Below are positions 34,594-43,820 of a DNA stretch of 64,000 nucleotides, piece after piece. The notes beneath the pieces were generated by a model. The model saw only the letters and a list, made by a program, of their open reading frames with translations, made no database searches and was not told the DNA's origin. The position numbers and the translations under genes were made by a program. This DNA is from Paenibacillaceae bacterium (lineage in GTDB: Bacteria; Bacillota; Clostridia; Lachnospirales; Lachnospiraceae), in the NCBI GenBank assembly GCA_015057705.1, contig SVDU01000002.1, positions 62,001-126,000 of the forward strand. Reading direction: 5' to 3'. The number at the start of each line of letters is the position of its first letter. Within the stretch, counting starts at the first letter, position 1.

Positions 34594-34664
34594 TTTATAC
34601 AAACTCTCTATAGTTTCATTATCGTTTCATTTTTATATCATTATATTTTCATTTTAATTTCATT
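34594..34664 (-). promoter_or_regulatory. garR promoter with five 11-bp phased direct repeats
   Basis: Plus-strand units of exactly 11 bp, each ending in TTTCATT (third unit ATATCATT), occupy 34610-34620, 34621-34631, 34632-34642, 34643-34653 and 34654-34664. On the minus strand these are AATGAAA boxes one helical turn apart. The array ends 11 bp upstream of a -10-like TATAAA (34599-34594) that lacks a good -35. It also overlaps the stop codon of the upstream regulator gene. It looks like an activator-binding array. Confidence 0.65.
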
Positions 34665-36540
34665 CCAGATGATATTTTTTCATCTTTCTCCATAATGTGG
34701 CCTTACTGATCCCCAGTTCTTTTGCAGTCTTTTCCCGGTTTCCACCCAGCATAAAAAGAGTTTCTTTTATTTTTACCGCTTCCATGGGGAATGAATTTTC
34801 TTCCTTTTCTGTGGAGGTGGGTTCTGATTCCTCCTCTTTTTCGTCCGGATACAGTCTGGCGAGAAGATTTTCTACCGCAGCCTCGTCAAGGCTTCTCTTT
34901 TCTGCTGTCAGTATCAGGCGTTCGCAAAAATTCTCCACTTGAATTAAATTGCCTTTCCATGGATAATGAAGCAGCACCTGATAAGCTCCTTTTGTCAGCA
35001 CATGAAATCTGGAATAATGCTCACAGCAGTCTCTGATGGTTTCCCTGATCTTGAACTCTAAATCTTCTTTCCGGTCTTTTAAGGGTGGAATGGTAACTGA
35101 CAGCCCCTCAAGAAGATAGCAGAGCTCTTTGCGAAACTCTCCCTCTTTTAAAAGCCCGGTAAAAGAAACCATGGAAGTTACCATCACCCGTACCTCTGCT
35201 CCTGGATACCGCTGCCCTTCTCTTCCCATCCTGTGCTTATGCCTTATGAGCTGGTAAAGTCTGTACTGGTTTGCCTTAGTTAAAGCATGGACATCTTCAA
35301 TCAGGAGAGATCCGCCTTTTGCCTGGGCAGCTGCACCCTTATCACCAAATAACAGATCATACTGCGCCTCTTCCCCCAGCCCGTCACAGGAAACATTAAC
35401 AAAAGGGCCATCTTTATGAAGTCCTGCATTATGAATGCATTGCGCCAGAAGCTGCTTCTCCGTTCCCGGTTCTCCTGTTATGAATACTGGCTTTTCTGAG
35501 AGTGCATACAGCTTTGCAAAGCGTATACAGTCCTGCATACTCTTTGATTCCTGCAAAAGATCTCCAAATTCCCCCAGCGCCCCGGCTCCCCGTAACGAAC
35601 TTTTTCCTTTTAACTCCTGCCCCTTATGCTGTTTTCGTTTCATGCGGTGACAGGTAAGTATGGCTCCCTCCACCTTTTTCTCAATCACCACAGGCGCCAC
35701 AATGGCAAATACAGAGGTGCGGTTGATCTCCATAAACAGTGAATAGGATTCTTTTCCGTATTCCAGCACCTGATTGAAGGACTCTCCCAAAAGCTCAGGG
35801 AATACCTCTCCTGCCGCTTTTAAAAGAATTTCCTCCTTTTTCTTTTCCAGAATATCTTCCATGATTGCGTTGATATCCACAATTAATCCATAGGCATCAA
35901 GCCTGGCCACTCCGTTAAACGAATAATCTAAAAGCGTTTCGATCTGGGCAGCACTCCGTTTCTCCACTCCCATGGCATAATCAACACTTTCTGCCATAGA
36001 AAGGGCGTTTCGCATGGAATCTTCCGTATTGGATAAAAACAGAGATGGGATACCTGCCTCTCCTGCAATCCCCACAGCCGTATCCCCTCCAATAATTAAA
36101 TCCACTCCGTCACGAACTGCCTGTCTCGCCATATCCTCCAGAAGATCTCCCTTTTCTGCAAAATATGTCCGCATTTCAATTCCGTATATAAGATCAAAAT
36201 AAGACATGTCACAAAACATGTTTTTAAATCCCACGACTCCAAGAACCGGATTGTCTTTATTAAGAATCTGTTTTGCCTTACTGACTAACAGCGCCATTTC
36301 CTGGGCAGTTATAACGATTTCCACTACAGGAATGTCTGTGTACTGCTTAATGAGAGAAGCCTGAAGACCTCTTGCAATAATGATTGAGGCACCGTTTGCA
36401 ATGGACTGGCGAGCTTCAGAAACCGTATCCTCTGTTTTTATTACACGCATTTCCCCAATCTCATGTTTTTTCTCCTGAAGAATGTTATGCGCCTGATAAA
36501 TCATCTCTTCTCTCGAAACGAGTAACGCAATCTTTCCCAT
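34660..36540 (-). CDS. PrpR-N/PAS/AAA+/Fis regulator with degenerate sigma-54 motifs (copy 2)
   Basis: 626 aa. The same architecture as the product at 26498: PrpR_N (1-190), PAS (200-300), AAA+ (about 330-540), Fis HTH at the end (GNREKTAKELGISKATLWRKMKKYH). Walker A is GEPGTEKQ (Glu for Gly), the GAFTGA loop is replaced by LLFGDKGAAAQAKGG, and Walker B reads GGSLLIEDVHALT. The shared substitutions show a common lineage. It lies directly upstream of the garR operon and its repeat array, so it is the likely regulator. Confidence 0.85.
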   Translation of the reverse strand: MGKIALLVSREEMIYQAHNILQEKKHEIGEMRVIKTEDTVSEARQSIANGASIIIARGLQASLIKQYTDIPVVEIVITAQEMALLVSKAKQILNKDNPVLGVVGFKNMFCDMSYFDLIYGIEMRTYFAEKGDLLEDMARQAVRDGVDLIIGGDTAVGIAGEAGIPSLFLSNTEDSMRNALSMAESVDYAMGVEKRSAAQIETLLDYSFNGVARLDAYGLIVDINAIMEDILEKKKEEILLKAAGEVFPELLGESFNQVLEYGKESYSLFMEINRTSVFAIVAPVVIEKKVEGAILTCHRMKRKQHKGQELKGKSSLRGAGALGEFGDLLQESKSMQDCIRFAKLYALSEKPVFITGEPGTEKQLLAQCIHNAGLHKDGPFVNVSCDGLGEEAQYDLLFGDKGAAAQAKGGSLLIEDVHALTKANQYRLYQLIRHKHRMGREGQRYPGAEVRVMVTSMVSFTGLLKEGEFRKELCYLLEGLSVTIPPLKDRKEDLEFKIRETIRDCCEHYSRFHVLTKGAYQVLLHYPWKGNLIQVENFCERLILTAEKRSLDEAAVENLLARLYPDEKEEESEPTSTEKEENSFPMEAVKIKETLFMLGGNREKTAKELGISKATLWRKMKKYHLE

Positions 36541-36669
36541 ATAGATTCCCTTCTTTCCGTTTATCCTGTCTGGTTCATTTTACTATAAGAAAAAGATGGT
36601 GTCCAGCATGTAAAAAATACGGTTTCCAAGCTGGAAACCGCACTTTTTAAACTATTTTATCTTTTGGAA

Positions 36670-37260
36670 CTAACCGTAAATAGGAAACATGAGGTTTGCT
36701 GCAACTGCCGATGAAATAATTCCAAGTATTGTGTAAGGAATTGTAAATTTCATCACCCTGGCCGGATTGTAACCGCCTGCTGCATAGCAGACTGCAGCCT
36801 CTCCTGAACCGGATGGGAATCCAATTGCCAGCATATTGGCAGTTCCGATTGCAAGTATGATTCCACGGGGATCCCATCCTCCTGCCAGAGCAACCGAAGC
36901 TGCAATGGGGATTAAAACTGTCTGGGTCGCCATATTGGACAGGAATGTAGTCATAATAACAGTAGCAGCAGAGAAAATCAGCATAACTGCTATGGAACTT
37001 GGGTTTTCACCCAGAATTGCAAGAATAAACTGGCCAATTAAGTTTCCTGCACCGGATTTCCCCAGTGCATCCGCAACAACAAGAACACCTGCAATCATCC
37101 ATACCATATCTGATGTCATGTTTTTCACTACATCTTCCACTTTTGCAATTTTTGTATAGATCAGAACGAGGATGCCGATACCAGGTGCCAGATATAATAG
37201 ATTACCATATGCCAGATCCTTAACAGGATGAGGAATTGGTTTCGTACAGCGTAATGGCAT
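36670..37260 (-). pseudogene. C-terminal half of an SLC13/DASS-type carboxylate transporter
   Basis: 196 aa from ATG 37260, which has AAAGGAG and an intact promoter. After MPLRCTKPIPHPVKDLAYGN it encodes only the second half of a DASS carrier: SDMVWMIAGVLVVADALGKSGAGN, the Ser-Asn-Thr motif region FLSNMATQTVLIPIAASVALAGG, and PSGSGEAAVCYAAGGYNPARV. Full-length members have about 450 residues with an inverted repeat, so transport is not expected. The short N-terminus suggests an in-frame deletion that joined the gene's start to its 3' half. Confidence 0.7.
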
Positions 37261-37285
37261 AGTCGTCTCTCCTTTGTGCTTGTTG

Positions 37286-37314
37286 ATTATATGAGATAAC
37301 TTTAACCAGTTCAA
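37286..37314 (-). promoter_or_regulatory. Promoter of the truncated SLC13-type gene
   Basis: Minus-strand TTGAAC (37314-37309), 17 bp, TATAAT (37291-37286), 26 bp before the ATG. Near consensus. Confidence 0.65.
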
Positions 37315-37403
37315 CTTATTAGTTTTTATACAATAACTTAATATCTTTAAGTTTCGATTGGTCATTTTTGAAACATTTTCACTATTTTTGTGAAAAGAGC
37401 ATA

Positions 37404-37458
37404 AAAAAAAGATGTCTTATCCGGCATATTACTGCCAAAACTTAGACATCTTTTTTTC
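37404..37458. terminator. Terminator after the GH42 gene
   Basis: AAGATGTCT/AGACATCTT outer stem with an inner GGCA/TGCC pair; A-run on one side and TTTTTTT on the other, so it can act in both directions. It lies between the beta-galactosidase gene and the SLC13-type gene. Confidence 0.75.
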
Positions 37459-37480
37459 TTTTAACTGCTCATGAAACCTG

Positions 37481-39520
37481 TTATCGGACATACTTCCTTA
37501 CAATCACCGTTTCATAACCATTTATTTTACCATCTTCAAATATTTTTCCAGCCAAAATCGTGCCTTCTTTTATACAGGAAATCGTCTTTTCTACCAGCTT
37601 TACCGCCTTTTCGCTGTAGTTCTGAATAAACAGGTATTCATAATGTTCTGATTCCCTGGAAGAAACCTCAAGTTCCTCCGGTAACCGCCCCTCAAGAAGC
37701 GGCTTTATCCCCGCATCATTGGTCACATTACGAAAGAAATCATCATAGAAATCCTGACCTGCGTCTGCACATACATAATAAGCCGTTCCTTTTCCATAAG
37801 AATTTTTTGTAAGTGCCGGATATCCCTTATAAAAATCCTTCTCATAAATAAGAAGGGGAGCAGCACCAGAAAGACTGACCAGCTCGCAGAGATTTCTGCA
37901 TTCAAACCGTTTTTCCTCACCAGTTCCAGGCAACGAAACCATATAGTTACAGTCTCCGTCATAGAGACCATCAATCTCTGTACTGCGAAGCCCCAGCACA
38001 TCCATCAGTCCATGGGGAACACCGCCCAGAAAGCACTTGTCCTCTTCATCCACGATTCCTGACCAGTAGGTGACCATCAGCTGGCCTCCGTCTTCAACAA
38101 ATCTTTTTAATTTCTCATGGATATGACTTCTGTATAAGTAGATCATGGGAGCTGCTACCAGCTGGTAACCACTTAAATCACTGTCCATGGTAACTACATC
38201 CACATTAAATCCCAGTTTTTTAATGGCGCTGTAGATTTTTACACAGGTTTCATGATAAAACAGCCCGTTATTTCTTGGTCCCTGGGCATCTTCCATTGCC
38301 CACCTGTTTTCTACATCATAGATCACCGCTGCTTTTGACTTCACACCAGTACCAGCTAATTCCTCCAGACAGGAAAGTTCCTTTCCAATCTGGCTGATCT
38401 CTCCAAACACCCGTGTGTCGGATCCCCCATAATGATCAATCACTGCCCCGTGAAATTTCTCTGAACAGCCTCTGCTCTGCCGTATCTGGAAATACAGAAC
38501 GCTGTCCGAACCATGTGCCACTGCCTGCCAGGAAGCCAGCGAAAGAATACCAGGCTTCTTCAGCTTACTCACCCCCTGCCAGTTGGTGCTGCTGGGACAG
38601 GATTCCATGAGGAGAAACGGTTTCCCCTTTAAGCTTCTCATAAAATCATGCTGCATCCCATTGTCCCTTGCTGTCAGAACTTCTTTTTCTTTGTGCCACA
38701 ACGGATAGGAATCCCATGATATCACATCCACGGTCTGGGCCAGTCTCTGGTAGTTAAGTCCCTTGAAATCATACATCAGATTTGTGGTAGTCGGCTGCAG
38801 GGCTCCTGCCTCTTTCAGAGAATTCACTTCCCACAAGGCAAAGTCAGCCGTCTGATCGGTTACAAATCGCTTCCAGTCCAGATTCAGACCATGAACCATG
38901 GTCTCACCAATGGAGGAGGGGCTTTCAATCTGGTCAAAAGACTGGTACATATGGCTCCAAAATGCCGTGCACCATCTGCGGTTTAAATCTTCTATGGAAT
39001 CATATTTCTTTTTCAGCCAGAGACGAAAGGCCTTCTGACATAAAGAGCAGTGACACTCTCCCCCGTACTCATTGGAAATATGCCACATAACCACGCCAGG
39101 GTGAGACGCAAATTCCTCCGCTAATTTTTTATTGATCTTCTTTACTTTTTCCCTGTATACCGGAGAAGTAAAGCAATGATTATGTCTTCCTGAAAACAGC
39201 TGCCTGCGCCCCGTATCATCCACCCGAAGCACCTCGGGATATTTATCAGACAACCACTTTGGACGGGCTCCGGAAGGAGTCCCCATAATGGTATAAATCC
39301 CATTCTGATAAAGTTCATCTACCCGTTCCTTCAGCCAGCCAAGGTCATATCTCCCCTCTTCCGGTTCCAGAAACGACCAGGCGAACATTTCCATGGTTAC
39401 TGTATTGATTCCTGCTTTTTTCATATAATCCATATCCTGCTTCAGTATGTCCGGATGATTTAGCCACTGCTCCGGATAATAATCTCCGCCATACCAGATA
39501 CCAGCATGTTTCATATCCAT
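37481..39520 (-). CDS. Beta-galactosidase, glycoside hydrolase family 42
   Basis: About 680 aa. N-terminal GIWYGGDYYPEQW and TVTMEMFAWSFLEPEEG mark GH42. Acid/base Glu in MWHISNEYGGECHCSLC, which also supplies the metal-binding Cys cluster; nucleophile Glu in FLLMESCPSSTNWQ. Trimerisation and C-terminal beta domains follow. No signal peptide: it hydrolyses imported galactosides in the cytoplasm. The start at 39520 (or 39514) fits the AAAGGAA ribosome site better than 39535. Last gene of an AraC-controlled ABC transporter operon. Confidence 0.93.
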   Translation of the reverse strand: MDMKHAGIWYGGDYYPEQWLNHPDILKQDMDYMKKAGINTVTMEMFAWSFLEPEEGRYDLGWLKERVDELYQNGIYTIMGTPSGARPKWLSDKYPEVLRVDDTGRRQLFSGRHNHCFTSPVYREKVKKINKKLAEEFASHPGVVMWHISNEYGGECHCSLCQKAFRLWLKKKYDSIEDLNRRWCTAFWSHMYQSFDQIESPSSIGETMVHGLNLDWKRFVTDQTADFALWEVNSLKEAGALQPTTTNLMYDFKGLNYQRLAQTVDVISWDSYPLWHKEKEVLTARDNGMQHDFMRSLKGKPFLLMESCPSSTNWQGVSKLKKPGILSLASWQAVAHGSDSVLYFQIRQSRGCSEKFHGAVIDHYGGSDTRVFGEISQIGKELSCLEELAGTGVKSKAAVIYDVENRWAMEDAQGPRNNGLFYHETCVKIYSAIKKLGFNVDVVTMDSDLSGYQLVAAPMIYLYRSHIHEKLKRFVEDGGQLMVTYWSGIVDEEDKCFLGGVPHGLMDVLGLRSTEIDGLYDGDCNYMVSLPGTGEEKRFECRNLCELVSLSGAAPLLIYEKDFYKGYPALTKNSYGKGTAYYVCADAGQDFYDDFFRNVTNDAGIKPLLEGRLPEELEVSSRESEHYEYLFIQNYSEKAVKLVEKTISCIKEGTILAGKIFEDGKINGYETVIVRKYVR

Positions 39521-39602
39521 CTGTTCCTTTCTCAAAAACAGGCGCAGCCACCGAATTTCCGTATCAGGATTCCGGTTACCTCGCCTGTTTGTTTTCTATT
39601 AC

Positions 39603-40418
39603 TTATTTTACAGCTCCCGTAATACCTTCCGCAAAGCTCTTTTGCAGGAGGAAGAAAACGATCACTGTAGGAATGGTACATAACAATACAGCCAGCATTA
39701 AGGTTCCATAATCGGTCACATAACCTGATTTTAAGTTAGCCACCATCATCGGCATGGTGATGCTGTTTGCATCAGACATGATTACCTTGGGCCATAAGTA
39801 ACTGTTCCATGCATTCATAAAAGTAATCGTCATGGCTGCTGCATAAGTGGATCGCATGGTGGGTATGAACATCCGACAGAAAATCTGGAATTCATTTAAA
39901 CCATCAAGCCTTGCTGCCTCCATAATGTCCACCGGAAACGATCTTGCACTCTGGCGGAACATCATGATTAAAAATGGGGTGGAAATACTGGGAAGGATAA
40001 ATCCAAGTGTGCTGTTTAACAGATTCGCCTTTGAAAACATCTGATACAGCGGAATCATAATCGCTGCAAACGGAACCATCATCGCCAGTAATATAATGCT
40101 CATCACCCGGTCTTTCGCCTTGTCATGAAAGATTTCAAAACCATATCCTGCTATGGAGCAGATAAACAGCGAAATCAGTGTCATGACAATGGAATATTTA
40201 AAAGAATTCCCAAGGGCTGCATAAACATTCTGGGAAGCAAACAGCTTTTTCGTATTGTTTAATAATTCCGTCCCAAACATCAGCGTTCCCCGTGATACAG
40301 CCACACTTTTGTTAGTAGCGGCCACCATCATCCAGTACAGCGGAAAAACAGAAAGCAGAGAGACAACCGTTAGAAAACTATATGCAAGAAACTTCTTTCC
40401 TTTAGTCACGTTTATCAC
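39603..40418 (-). CDS. Sugar ABC transporter permease (MalG-like)
   Basis: 271 aa, six helices. The EAA motif reads EAARLDGLNEFQIFCRMFIPTMRSTYAA, which contacts a shared ATPase not encoded here (probably MsmK-like, elsewhere). It overlaps the partner permease by 17 bp. Likely imports a galactoside given the GH42 gene downstream. Confidence 0.93.
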   Translation of the reverse strand: MINVTKGKKFLAYSFLTVVSLLSVFPLYWMMVAATNKSVAVSRGTLMFGTELLNNTKKLFASQNVYAALGNSFKYSIVMTLISLFICSIAGYGFEIFHDKAKDRVMSIILLAMMVPFAAIMIPLYQMFSKANLLNSTLGFILPSISTPFLIMMFRQSARSFPVDIMEAARLDGLNEFQIFCRMFIPTMRSTYAAAMTITFMNAWNSYLWPKVIMSDANSITMPMMVANLKSGYVTDYGTLMLAVLLCTIPTVIVFFLLQKSFAEGITGAVK

Positions 40419-41295
40419 CTACTTTCATCTGCAAAAACGCCAGAACTGCTACCAGGAACAGAATTAAGTAAGACATTGCTGCTGCATACCCAAAGTTGGG
40501 CACATATTTAAACGATACATTGTAAATATAATGAGACATGGTAATTGTGGCATTGGAAGGACCGCCGTAAGTTAAGTTTACAGACTCATCAAACAGCTGC
40601 AGTGTACCATTGGTTGACATAATTGCTGTCAATAAAATCGTTGGCTTTAATAGTGGTACGGTGATCCCCCAGAAAGACTGAATGGGAGAAGCTCCGTCAA
40701 TCTTTGCTGATTCATAAATAGAATACTCAATATTTTGCAGACCGGACAGATAAAAGACCATGTTATAGCCGGTCCATCTCCAGATCAGTGCCAGAATAAT
40801 AACGATTCTGGCACTGTTTGGATGTCCGAGAAAGTTATATCCTGTGGACAAAACTCCAAGTTTTATGAGGACAATATTAATTAGCCCATCCACAGCAAAC
40901 AGGGAACGGAAGATTACCGCATAGGATACCAGGGAGGTAGCGCAGGGCAGGAAAATTGCCGTACGGAACAACCCCTTAAACCGCAGATCTTTATTATTGA
41001 GCAAAGAGGCCAGGATCAGGGCCAGAATCAGCATAATCGGAACCTGAATGATCAGATAAATAAAATTGTTTTTTAACGCCTGCATAAAGACAGGATCCTG
41101 AAACATTCTCACATAATTCGTCACACCGGTCCAGCTTAGATTGGCACCCTTCCCTGATTGAAAGGAAAGAAACAACGCCTGTATCATGGGCAGGAAGCTC
41201 ATGACTGCGATAAATAAAACCGCCGGAGTTAAAAATGCCCAGCCTGCCAGGCTCTGCTTCTGGCCTAATGACAACTTTTTCTTTGAATTGTCCAC
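40402..41295 (-). CDS. Sugar ABC transporter permease (MalF-like)
   Basis: 297 aa, six helices, with the EAA loop ESAKIDGASPIQSFWGITVPLLKPT. Second gene of the binding protein-permease-permease-GH42 operon. A cytosolic N-terminal KKKLSLGQKQSLAGWAFLTPA is typical for the family. Confidence 0.93.
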   Translation of the reverse strand: MDNSKKKLSLGQKQSLAGWAFLTPAVLFIAVMSFLPMIQALFLSFQSGKGANLSWTGVTNYVRMFQDPVFMQALKNNFIYLIIQVPIMLILALILASLLNNKDLRFKGLFRTAIFLPCATSLVSYAVIFRSLFAVDGLINIVLIKLGVLSTGYNFLGHPNSARIVIILALIWRWTGYNMVFYLSGLQNIEYSIYESAKIDGASPIQSFWGITVPLLKPTILLTAIMSTNGTLQLFDESVNLTYGGPSNATITMSHYIYNVSFKYVPNFGYAAAMSYLILFLVAVLAFLQMKVGDKRD

Positions 41296-41319
41296 TGGTA
41301 ATTCCTCCTTACTGACTTA

Positions 41320-42636
41320 CTATTTACCCATTGCGAAATTAACGGTATCCTCTGCTGTCTTAATTTCTGCATCAATATCTGCTCCGGCAACTACGTTGGT
41401 AATTGCAGTTGCAACTGCATCACGGGCTTCATAATAATAAACACCGGTGTTGTTGGAAGGAATCTTTGATGCAAAGTCGGTAATGGTAGCATAAACCGGA
41501 GCATCGCCGAAAAACTTCTGCGGCTCTGCATAAACCTTACTCTGTGCAGCTGGTAAATAAGTAGAAAGTGCACCGGACTTTGGAAGGATGGTCTCATAGA
41601 AGGAAGTGCTTCCTGCAAATGTCTTTGCCATGAAATCGTAAGCCAGATCCGGATTCTTACATACAGAAGTAATTGCCCAGCTGGACCCACCGTTGTTGGA
41701 ATAGTTGGTAGCTCCATCAACACCCTCTAACTTAGGCATGTTGGTAATTGCCCACTTTCCGGACTGATCCTCAGCGGTCTGAATGCTTGCCATGATCCAG
41801 CAGCCGTTAATAGTTCCGCCTACGGTACTGTTGGTAAGAGTTCCCACGTACTGATCCCAGTCATTCACTTCAATCAGAACACCGCTTTTTACAAGAGAAG
41901 CATAGGTTTCCATAACCTTTTTCAGTTTATCGTTTCCAACCATGCTGGGTTTTCCATCTTTATCAAACAAGCTGCCGCCTGCAGACTGGAGCATCATCAT
42001 GATCAAATCTGACTCTCCTGCCTGACAGGATAAAAGAGGTTTTCCAGTTTTTGCAAGAATTTCTTCTCCCATCTGCTGATACTTGCTCCAGGTTATATCC
42101 TTAAAATCATCAACCTTATAACCTGCCTGTTCCAAGACATCGGTACGATAGCAGGCAACCACTGCTCCGTTATCAAAGGGTACTCCGTAATTTTTCCCGT
42201 TTACGACTGAATATGCTGTCTTTGCTTTTGCAAACTGGGTAAAGTCAATTCCGCTTGCTGTTATATCCTTAAATGCATCGGGATAAGTTAAAACATTCTT
42301 CTGAAATGCATTGTCCTGCAAAAGAATAATATCAGGCAGAGTATCCAGCTTACCAGATGTGGCAGCCGTGGTTAACTTGGTCTGAATATCGGCCCAGGGT
42401 GTTTCCACAACGTTTAATTTAAAATCGGGGTGGTCTTTCTGGTATACCTTAGCAGCCTCATTCATGGAATAAATATTAAATGCCGGGTCCCAGCACCAGA
42501 CAGTCAGTTCATTCCCGCCTTTGGCTCCTCCATCTTTTCCTCCTGAAGCCTGTCCTCCTGAACCTGAATTTCCGCAAGCTGTTAAGGAAGCAACCATGGC
42601 TCCTGCAAGTAAGAGTGATACGATTTTTTTCTTCAT
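41320..42636 (-). CDS. Sugar-binding lipoprotein of ABC transporter
   Basis: 438 aa, family 1 extracellular solute-binding protein. Lipobox LTACGN (Cys about 22), Gly-rich linker, then ELTVWCWDPAFNIYSMNEAAKVYQKDHPDF. It captures an oligosaccharide for the two permeases; a galactoside such as galactooligosaccharide is inferred from the GH42 enzyme. Its promoter carries AraC-type direct repeats. Confidence 0.92.
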   Translation of the reverse strand: MKKKIVSLLLAGAMVASLTACGNSGSGGQASGGKDGGAKGGNELTVWCWDPAFNIYSMNEAAKVYQKDHPDFKLNVVETPWADIQTKLTTAATSGKLDTLPDIILLQDNAFQKNVLTYPDAFKDITASGIDFTQFAKAKTAYSVVNGKNYGVPFDNGAVVACYRTDVLEQAGYKVDDFKDITWSKYQQMGEEILAKTGKPLLSCQAGESDLIMMMLQSAGGSLFDKDGKPSMVGNDKLKKVMETYASLVKSGVLIEVNDWDQYVGTLTNSTVGGTINGCWIMASIQTAEDQSGKWAITNMPKLEGVDGATNYSNNGGSSWAITSVCKNPDLAYDFMAKTFAGSTSFYETILPKSGALSTYLPAAQSKVYAEPQKFFGDAPVYATITDFASKIPSNNTGVYYYEARDAVATAITNVVAGADIDAEIKTAEDTVNFAMGK

Positions 42637-42702
42637 AGCAAAACTCCTCCTCTTTCATTAAAAAATTGGCATATGAGATCAATTTCTTTTGAATATAATC
42701 CC

Positions 42703-42763
42703 ATTATACCAATTCTTTTTTTGAAAACTTTTTATATTCAATTATAAAATGCGCATATTCAAT
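42703..42763 (-). promoter_or_regulatory. AraC-activated promoter of the galactoside operon
   Basis: Minus-strand -10 TATAAT preceded by TGG (42708-42703); the -35 is poor. Just upstream are two direct repeats of ATTGAATAT (plus-strand ATATTCAAT at 42734-42742 and 42755-42763) exactly 21 bp apart, two helical turns, as AraC-family activators require. The AraC gene is immediately upstream. Confidence 0.7.
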
Positions 42764-42777
42764 CATATCATCCTGTT

Positions 42778-43704
42778 TTACCAGCCTTTTTGCGCACTAA
42801 TTCTGCAATATAGAAGCTTGCTCTCATAATTTTCAGCCGATCTCTTCCATTGATAAGGAGAAATATTGAGTATTTTTTTAAAATTCCTGTTAAATGAAGA
42901 AATTGAAGAAAATCCCGAAGCAACAGCCACCTCTTCCATGGATTTTTCCGTCTTCTTTAATAGTTCGCAGGCACACTGGATCCGGATTAAGTTGATATAA
43001 TCAACCGGCTTCATATCCATGCTCTCTTCAAACACCCGGCGAAAATGGCTTTCGCTCATACTGGATGCCTCTGCCAGCTGGCATATTTTGATCTCATGGC
43101 CATAGTGATCCGCCACATAATCCAGTGCCCCCGATATCACTGCCCTGTGTGTCTTATTTCTCATGATTCGCTCTTCGTCATCAGACAGTCTTAAAAATTC
43201 CGCCAGGCAGGCCCGAAGCAGGCCGCTGATACAGTCTTTGTAATAAGGCTTTTTCTGGCGTGCTTCCTCCATAACACCTAAAATCAGTCTGGTAAGTCCT
43301 GGGTTTTCCTCTCCTGGCAAAAGGTATCCCACCCGCTGAATCCTTTTTAAAAGCCGTTTCTGAAACATGGGATCATAACGGTTTAGCTCTGAAACAATCT
43401 TTTCCAGATCCACATACATCCACTCCCAGTAGCTTAGAGTCCCCATTTCACTGTTGGTGGTATGTGGAAGCCTTGGAGGTACAATCATAATAGTCCCCGG
43501 TGAATAGCAGACATGTTCCTGGCCAAGAATCACTTCACCAGTTCCCCAGTGGCAGTAACCGATTTCCATCAGATTGTGAAAGTGGAGGCACTTAATTTCC
43601 TTTCCATATTCACGGATCCAGCCTTCCCCAAGGAGTGCTAAAACCGGCTCATCTTCCCCGATTTCATAGTAACGAAACTCTACCTTTTCCCTTTGTTTTG
43701 CCAC
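42778..43704 (-). CDS. AraC-family transcriptional activator
   Basis: 308 aa. N-terminal cupin-like sensor (CLHFHNLMEIGYCHWGTGEVI, PPRLPHTTNS). C-terminal double HTH (about 200-295) with IKICQLAEASSMSESHFRRVFEESMDMKPVDYI and SMEEVAVASGFSSISSFNRNFKKILNISPYQWK. It lies upstream of the sugar transporter operon and is its probable activator. Confidence 0.94.
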   Translation of the reverse strand: MAKQREKVEFRYYEIGEDEPVLALLGEGWIREYGKEIKCLHFHNLMEIGYCHWGTGEVILGQEHVCYSPGTIMIVPPRLPHTTNSEMGTLSYWEWMYVDLEKIVSELNRYDPMFQKRLLKRIQRVGYLLPGEENPGLTRLILGVMEEARQKKPYYKDCISGLLRACLAEFLRLSDDEERIMRNKTHRAVISGALDYVADHYGHEIKICQLAEASSMSESHFRRVFEESMDMKPVDYINLIRIQCACELLKKTEKSMEEVAVASGFSSISSFNRNFKKILNISPYQWKRSAENYESKLLYCRISAQKGW

Positions 43705-43726
43705 TTGCTCATTCTCCCCTTTACTG

Positions 43727-43793
43727 AAAAAAAATGAAAAGCAGCCCCTGTCGGAAAATATTACTTATTTCCCGGCAGAGACTGCTCTTTATT
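43727..43793 (-). terminator. Terminator of the ferritin gene
   Basis: Minus-strand AGCAG...CTGCCGGGAAA (43793 side) pairs with TTTCCGACAGGGGCTGCT, an imperfect long stem, followed by TTTTCATTTTTTTTC. Confidence 0.7.
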
Positions 43794-43820
43794 TAAATCC
43801 TGACGCCTATTTAAGCGATA

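Noticed and set aside
34610-34664. CRISPR-like array
   Set aside because: Units of 11 bp without spacers; phased operator repeats are the better explanation.
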